64,000 nucleotides of DNA from Streptomyces avidinii (lineage in GTDB: Bacteria; Actinomycetota; Actinomycetes; Streptomycetales; Streptomycetaceae). The stretch spans positions 1 through 64,000 of the forward strand of contig NZ_BMVL01000015.1 in assembly GCF_014650695.1 (NCBI RefSeq), written 5' to 3'. Every line of letters begins with the position of its first letter. Within the stretch, counting starts at the first letter, position 1. The position numbers were made by a program, and so were the translations under genes. Shown one piece after another: positions 59,339-64,000 of the stretch. The notes under the pieces are model-generated. The model did not search any database and was not told the origin of the DNA. It saw only the letters and a list, made by a program, of their open reading frames with translations.

Positions 59339-60274
59339 ATGACCGCCCACGCAGAACTCCGCGCCCAGCTGGACACGCTCACCACCGAGGCCTTCCGCCC
59401 GGACCTCGCCGAGATCGACCGGCTCTCCACCCTCGACATCGCCCGCACGATGAACGCCGAGGACGCCACCGTCCCCGCCGCCGTCGCCGCACAGCTCCCG
59501 CGGATCGCCGCCGCCGTCGACGCGATCGCCGAGCGGATGGCCCGCGGCGGCCGGCTCGTCTACGCGGGCGCCGGCACGGCCGGCCGGATGGGCGTCCTGG
59601 ACGCGAGCGAGTGCCCACCGACCTTCAACACCGACCCCGCCGACGTCGTCGGACTGATCGCGGGCGGCCCCTCGGCCATGGTCAAGGCCGTCGAGGGCGC
59701 CGAGGACTCGAAGGAGCTGGCCGCCGAGGACCTCACCGCGCTGGGGATCGGAGCGGACGACACGGTCGTCGGCATCTCCGCCTCGGGCCGCACCCCGTAC
59801 GCGATCGGCGCCGTCGAGTTCGCCCGCATGCGCGGCGCGCTCACCGTCGGGCTCTCCTGCAACGCCGGCTCCGCCCTCGCCGCGGCCGCCGACCACGGCA
59901 TCGAGGTCGTCGTCGGACCCGAACTCCTCACCGGATCCACCCGCCTGAAGGCCGGCACCGCGCAGAAGCTCGTCCTCAACCTCGTCTCGACCATCACGAT
60001 GATCCGCCTCGGCAAGACGTACGGGAACCTCATGGTCGACATGCGCTCCTCGAACGAGAAGCTGCGCGCCCGCGCCCGCCGCATCGTCGCACTGGCCACC
60101 GGCGCTCCCGACGAGGAGATCGAGGCCGCGCTGGCCGCCACCGGGGGCGAGGTCAAGAACGCCGTCCTCGTCGTCCTCGGAGGGGTCGACGGACCCACGG
60201 CCGCCGAACTGCTCGCCGCCTCGCAGGGCCACCTGCGCGCCGCTCTGGCCCTCGCCCTCGCCCCCACCAGCTGA
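59339..60274 (+). CDS. murQ: N-acetylmuramic acid 6-phosphate etherase
   Basis: A 311-aa SIS-domain lyase that cleaves D-lactate from MurNAc-6-P to give GlcNAc-6-P. Signatures: GAGTAGRMGVLDASECPPTF, FGIS-like VVGISASGRTPYAIG, and LRARARRIVALATG near the C-terminus. It lies between its regulator and the PTS transporter and connects wall recycling to GlcNAc metabolism. Confidence 0.95.
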   Translation: MTAHAELRAQLDTLTTEAFRPDLAEIDRLSTLDIARTMNAEDATVPAAVAAQLPRIAAAVDAIAERMARGGRLVYAGAGTAGRMGVLDASECPPTFNTDPADVVGLIAGGPSAMVKAVEGAEDSKELAAEDLTALGIGADDTVVGISASGRTPYAIGAVEFARMRGALTVGLSCNAGSALAAAADHGIEVVVGPELLTGSTRLKAGTAQKLVLNLVSTITMIRLGKTYGNLMVDMRSSNEKLRARARRIVALATGAPDEEIEAALAATGGEVKNAVLVVLGGVDGPTAAELLAASQGHLRAALALALAPTS

Positions 60275-60296
60275 CCCCGACCCAAGGCGATCCCAT

Positions 60297-61880
60297 ATGT
60301 CCACTGACAAGAACCGCGCCACCGCCGCCGCGATCCTTCCGCTGGTCGGCGGCCCGGACAACATCACCTCGATCGCGCACTGCATGACCCGCCTGCGCAT
60401 CTCGCTGCGCGACCGCTCGCTGGTCCAGGACGAGGCCCTGCGCGCCCTGCCGGCGGTCCTCGGCGTGGTCGAGGACCTGGGGGCACCTCCCAGCGGTAGC
60501 CGGGGGATGTACCAGATCGTGCTGGGCCCGGGCACCGTCGCCCGTGTGACCCCGGAGTTCGAGGCACTGGTCGAGGAGGCCCGCTCGGCCGTCCCTGCGG
60601 CCCCGGCTGCCCCAGCGACCCCGTCTGCGCCAGCGGCCCCTGCCGTACCCGCCTCGACTCCCGCCACCGCACACACCATCACCGCGGCGGACCTCGCCGC
60701 ACGGGGCGCGGCGCTGAAGGAGGCTCAGAAGGCCCGCAACGCCACCCCCTTCAAGCTCGTCCTGCGCCGCATCGCGAACATCTTCGTCCCGCTGATCCCG
60801 GCCCTGATCGGCTGCGGCATCATCGCCGGGCTGAACGGCCTGCTGACGAATCTGGGCTGGGTGCCCGCCGTCGTCCCCGCGCTCGCCGCCATCGCATCCG
60901 GCTTCATGTCCCTGATCGCGGTCTTCGTCGGCTACCACACGGCCAAGGAGTTCGGCGGTACGCCGATCCTGGGCGGCGCGGTCGCCGCGATCATCGTCTT
61001 CCCGGGCGTCGCGAAGATCGACGCCTTCGGGCTGGAGCTCAAGCCCGGCCAGGGCGGCGTCCTCGGCGCGCTCGCCGCCGCCCTCCTCGCCGTGTACGTG
61101 GAGAAGTGGTGCCGCAGGTGGGTGCCGGAAGCCCTGGACGTCCTCGTCACCCCCACCCTCACCGTGCTGATCTCGGGCCTCGTCACCATCTTCGGCCTGA
61201 TGTACCTCGCCGGTGAGGCCTCCGCCGCCATCGGCACCTTCGCGAACGCGCTCCTCGCCGGCGGCGGCGCCTTCGCGGGCCTGGTCCTCGGCGGCCTCTT
61301 CCTCCCCCTCGTGATGCTCGGCCTGCACCAGGCCCTGATCCCCATCCACACCACCCTCATCGAGCAGGACGGCTACACGGTCCTGCTGCCCATCCTCGCC
61401 ATGGCGGGCGCGGGCCAGGTCGGCGCGGCCATCGCCGTCTACTACCGGCTCCCGCGCAACGGCTCGCTCCGCGCCACCATCAAGTCCGCGCTCCCGGCCG
61501 GTTTCCTGGGCGTCGGCGAACCGCTGATCTACGGCGTCTCCCTGCCGCTCGGCCGCCCCTTCGTCACGGCGTGCATCGGCGGAGCGGCCGGCGGCGCCTT
61601 CGTCGGCCTCTTCCACCAACTGGGCGTCGCCTTCGGCTCCACCGCCATCGGCCCCTCCGGCTGGGCCCTGTTCCCGCTGCTCGACGGCAGGTCGAGCGCG
61701 GGCATCACCCTCGCGATCTACGCGGGCGGCCTGCTGGTCGGCTACCTCGCGGGCTTCGTCGCCACCTACTTCTTCGGCTTCACCCGCCGGATGCTGGCCG
61801 ACCTCAACACCGACCCGGGGCCGGCCCCGGGCACCGCCACCGCCGCCGAAGCACCCCCGCAGGAACGCATCCCGGCCTAG
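60297..61880 (+). CDS. PTS EIIBC transporter (MurNAc/GlcNAc type)
   Basis: 527 aa. EIIB domain at 1-100 with the phospho-Cys in IAHCMTRLRISL; an Ala/Pro linker at about 100-130; then EIIC with 8-10 spans (GTPILGGAVAAIIVFPGVAKI; GEPLIYGVSLPLGRPFVTA). It has no EIIA domain, as in MurP. It imports and phosphorylates MurNAc or a related amino sugar. About nine or ten extra residues (APPSGSRGM) from a repeat interrupt the conserved EIIB segment before YQIVLGPGTV. Confidence 0.9.
   Translation: MSTDKNRATAAAILPLVGGPDNITSIAHCMTRLRISLRDRSLVQDEALRALPAVLGVVEDLGAPPSGSRGMYQIVLGPGTVARVTPEFEALVEEARSAVPAAPAAPATPSAPAAPAVPASTPATAHTITAADLAARGAALKEAQKARNATPFKLVLRRIANIFVPLIPALIGCGIIAGLNGLLTNLGWVPAVVPALAAIASGFMSLIAVFVGYHTAKEFGGTPILGGAVAAIIVFPGVAKIDAFGLELKPGQGGVLGALAAALLAVYVEKWCRRWVPEALDVLVTPTLTVLISGLVTIFGLMYLAGEASAAIGTFANALLAGGGAFAGLVLGGLFLPLVMLGLHQALIPIHTTLIEQDGYTVLLPILAMAGAGQVGAAIAVYYRLPRNGSLRATIKSALPAGFLGVGEPLIYGVSLPLGRPFVTACIGGAAGGAFVGLFHQLGVAFGSTAIGPSGWALFPLLDGRSSAGITLAIYAGGLLVGYLAGFVATYFFGFTRRMLADLNTDPGPAPGTATAAEAPPQERIPA
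60477..60507 (+). repeat. Palindromic repeat inserted in frame in the EIIB domain
   Basis: CTGGGGGCACCTCCCAGCGG followed by TAGCCGGGGGA. It forms a GC-rich hairpin and matches a small palindromic element that I recognise as common between Streptomyces genes. Here it is inside a coding region. Confidence 0.7.
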
Positions 61881-61897
61881 CCCGGCATGCTGTGCGG

Positions 61898-62281
61898 ATG
61901 CTGCTCCCCGCCGAGGCCGTCGCCGCCACGACCCGTATCGACGTCGTGCGCATCACCGACGGTCCCGAGCGGCACGGCGACCCGATGACCGGGCCCGTCG
62001 TGGGACACTGGGAGGGTCCCGCCGTCGCGGAGATGCTCGCGGCCGTACGGAAGATCCCCGCCGCCGACCTCACCCTGTGCGGGTTCGCCCCCGGCTGGGG
62101 CATCCGCGCGTACGGCGACCCGGCCGGACCGCCGCTCTACGAGGCCGCGTTCTGCTACGGCTGCGACATGGCCTGGGTCTGGGGCCCCCGGGTCCCGGAG
62201 CCGCTGCACCGCCAGACCTTCGACTCGGAGTCGCCCTACGCGCTCTTCCTGCGCATGCGGATGCGCGCCGCGGGCCCGTGA
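61898..62281 (+). CDS. Hypothetical protein
   Basis: A 127-aa protein: TRIDVVRITDGPERHGDPMTGPVVGHWE, LCGFAPGWGIRAYGDP, and AAFCYGCDMAWVWGPR. Two Cys in CYGC are the only motif of note. ATG 61898 has CATGCT 6 bases upstream, so it may be leaderless. The family looks conserved in Streptomyces, function unknown. Confidence 0.7.
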   Translation: MLLPAEAVAATTRIDVVRITDGPERHGDPMTGPVVGHWEGPAVAEMLAAVRKIPAADLTLCGFAPGWGIRAYGDPAGPPLYEAAFCYGCDMAWVWGPRVPEPLHRQTFDSESPYALFLRMRMRAAGP

Positions 62282-62292
62282 GTTCGAGCCGG

Positions 62293-63723
62293 TCACAGGG
62301 CCGGGGGCGGGGTCGGAGGCGGGGTCGGAGGCGGGGTCGCGCCCTTTTCGGTGGCGCCGGCCTTTTCCAGTAGCTCCGGGTAGGGCATCTGCGCCATGGA
62401 GCCACGGACCTGCGTGAGCCCGTAGCGTTCAATGGCCCTCTGATCCAGCGGCGGCTTCTCCGGATCGAACCGTATCCGTTTATCCGGTGGGGACACATCC
62501 ACAATGACCGTGGGCGCCTTACCGCCCAACCCCCACACCGTTACACACTGCGGACCGCGGATCACGTTCAGAATTTCACTGCTGTTCGAGATCGCGGTCC
62601 GGAATTTATACCTCGGATCGGGAGGATCCCCCTCCCTCAAGGAGTTCCTGAGCGTCTTCCCCGACAGCCTGGTGTTCTCATAGTTCCCGGTCATTTTCAT
62701 TCTGTCTTTCCTGATCACGTAAACCTCGCTCTGAGCGGTGATCGCCTCATATTTGCGAGGATCGGGATCCTTCACCTCGATGACCGCGTCCTTGGCGACC
62801 TCTTCTCCTGGGTTCAGCACATGGCCGTCCGGCAAGACGAACTCTCCGTCGAAGATCAATTCGGATCTGGAAGCCTTGTCGGCGGGCGTGCTCCACGCGG
62901 GCTCGCCACGGATCCAGTAGGTACTGCCCAGGACATAGACAGGCACCTGACCGGCGTTCTTCACGTACAGATGAACCGTCACATACAGCTTCGCCGCCCC
63001 CTTGTCGATGCTCGACTCCTTGAACTCCGCCCCGGTCTGGATCAGCGGCGTCGTCACATAGGGAACATAGATCTGCGAGTACGCCAGATTGGCGGCGGCC
63101 AGAACGGTGGAAACGATCACCCCGATCGCAATGTTCTTGGGAATGCGGAGACCCTTCCCCGCCCGGTATTTGACCAGTTCGAACAGGACGATCGAAGACC
63201 AGACAACGAGGGCTATACCGATGACGGTGGCGGAGGTGAAACGCTCGCCGATCTGCAGCAGAAGGACAGAAATTCCACAGAGGAGGGCGATCACAACTCC
63301 AAACAGAACGGCCACCCCCGAGTAACGCCAACGCCGCATTTCCCAGAAGTCGACAGCAGCCGCAGCCGCGATCAACTCCATCATGGCTACCACAAAAATG
63401 GTGAATCCCGCGATGCGTCCGCCGTAGGTGAGGGCATCACCACTGTCCACGATTCCGATACGAAAGAGCGGGAATGAGGTCGCGAGGAGGCCCAGGACCA
63501 CGAAGAAGCCGGTGGTTCGTCGCATCCACGCCCGGTCCGGCCAGACAGTGGCGTCCCCACCGAGCCAACGGATGGGGCCCCCGCCTGCCACACCTTCACG
63601 ACGCAGGAGTCTCCTGAGCTCCTTGTCGGACCAAACCCCGCCCACCGGCCTGCCGTCTATCCGAACTTCCCGCAAGCCGAGGTCATCCGGCGCTCCCACG
63701 GTCACTTCACGCGTGTTCGCCAT
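62293..63723 (-). CDS. Multi-span membrane protein of unknown function
   Basis: 476 aa. The cytosolic N-terminus includes a small strand-rich part (LREVRIDGRPVGGVWSDKELRRLL). Five or six membrane helices follow (about 80-235), then a large extracytoplasmic domain, and a tail of PPPTPPPTPPP from a 12-base tandem repeat. Base composition is well below that of its neighbours. ATG 63723 has no clear Shine-Dalgarno sequence. I do not recognise the family. Confidence 0.65.
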   Translation of the reverse strand: MANTREVTVGAPDDLGLREVRIDGRPVGGVWSDKELRRLLRREGVAGGGPIRWLGGDATVWPDRAWMRRTTGFFVVLGLLATSFPLFRIGIVDSGDALTYGGRIAGFTIFVVAMMELIAAAAAVDFWEMRRWRYSGVAVLFGVVIALLCGISVLLLQIGERFTSATVIGIALVVWSSIVLFELVKYRAGKGLRIPKNIAIGVIVSTVLAAANLAYSQIYVPYVTTPLIQTGAEFKESSIDKGAAKLYVTVHLYVKNAGQVPVYVLGSTYWIRGEPAWSTPADKASRSELIFDGEFVLPDGHVLNPGEEVAKDAVIEVKDPDPRKYEAITAQSEVYVIRKDRMKMTGNYENTRLSGKTLRNSLREGDPPDPRYKFRTAISNSSEILNVIRGPQCVTVWGLGGKAPTVIVDVSPPDKRIRFDPEKPPLDQRAIERYGLTQVRGSMAQMPYPELLEKAGATEKGATPPPTPPPTPPPAL

Positions 63724-63862
63724 AACACCAGCCTGCGCCTTGACCGCAGAGGGCGCTCCTCGTGCGCCCCATCGTGCGCCCCCCCTCAGCGTGCAAGCGC
63801 CGCGCCGCAGAGGGAGGGTGGTGGTGCACGTATCGGTGTCACTCGTTCCCGGAGGAGCTCTC

Positions 63863-64000
63863 ATGCGTACCCGAATCCTGGCGTTCGCCGCCGCCCTCGT
63901 ACTGGCTGCTCTCGGCGCTGCGGTCCCCACCGCGCAGGCCGCCGCACCGGCCATCCCCGGTCCGACGTGCACGGCCGCCAAGGGGGCGGTGGAGTACGAC
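63863..64000 (+). CDS. Secreted protein, 5' part only
   Basis: 46 codons to the window edge. ATG 63863 is preceded by GGAGGAGCTC. A typical signal peptide (RTRILAFAAALVLAALGAAVPTAQAA) precedes a mature start with a cysteine (GPTCTAAKG). The rest lies outside the window. Confidence 0.75.
   Translation, partial: MRTRILAFAAALVLAALGAAVPTAQAAAPAIPGPTCTAAKGAVEYD

Overview
The window is high-GC actinobacterial chromosome, almost certainly Streptomyces. It has very strong third-position GC bias, many GTG and some TTG starts, many genes with no leader, and family-level signatures such as the futalosine menaquinone genes, DUF3027, DUF2530, DUF2771, the XPB plus helicase-associated pair and an HTH-DUF5753 regulator. 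Most of it looks like conserved core. No rRNA, tRNA, CRISPR array or transposase was seen.

Layout. 239-7434 (minus): one translationally coupled operon for branched or terpenoid acyl-CoA catabolism (TIGR03084 protein, AtuA-like protein, acyl-CoA carboxylase beta and alpha, acyl-CoA dehydrogenase), with a perfect palindrome in its promoter. 7796-9418: CocE/NonD-type hydrolase. 9441-11989: a small degraded accessory island bounded by inverted repeats; it carries three coupled small genes with Cys motifs, a truncated DUF6879-type gene and an HTH-DUF5753 regulator gutted by an internal deletion. 12153-16580: DUF1801 protein, EamA exporter, and a large FAD/Fe-S oxidoreductase with a Pro-Gly minisatellite linker. 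16665-25512: serC, a sacsin-like GHKL ATPase, SGNH hydrolase, PadR regulator with a nested palindromic operator, SnoaL-like protein, P-type ATPase. 25833-30725: DUF2530, purine permease, orphan ribbon-helix-helix protein, MarR plus MFS, ThpR, and a 29-aa membrane peptide.

30736-36443: aldo/keto reductase with a MerR-like dyad, secreted or cytosolic SGNH protein, secreted beta-propeller protein, NfeD-like plus flotillin/SPFH proteins, DUF3027. 36772-41920: MFS transporter, DUF2771 lipoprotein, mqnB-mqnD, cold-shock protein, small membrane protein, HAD phosphatase. 42067-53142: membrane protein, helicase-associated protein and XPB helicase, DUF4291, DoxX, GNAT, a patch of gene remnants, a shortened GT87-like protein, a small conserved protein and a HelD-like RNA-polymerase-associated helicase. 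53322-62281: CutC, HD hydrolase, Cmr-like MFS pump, serine hydrolase, DUF4031 pair, then the MurNAc-6-phosphate locus (RpiR regulator, murQ, PTS EIIBC). 62293-64000: a lower-GC membrane protein of unknown function and the start of a secreted protein.

The strongest unusual signals are the inverted-repeat island at 9.4-12.0 kb, a palindromic element inserted in frame within the PTS EIIB domain, a GTG start that lies at the edge of the murR-like operator, a dispersed GC-rich repeat that supplies a stop codon, a 65-bp stray copy of the purine permease gene, and a widespread leaderless promoter layout (TAnnnT, 6-7 nt, start codon). All database-level statements here come from recognition of sequence patterns, not from searches.
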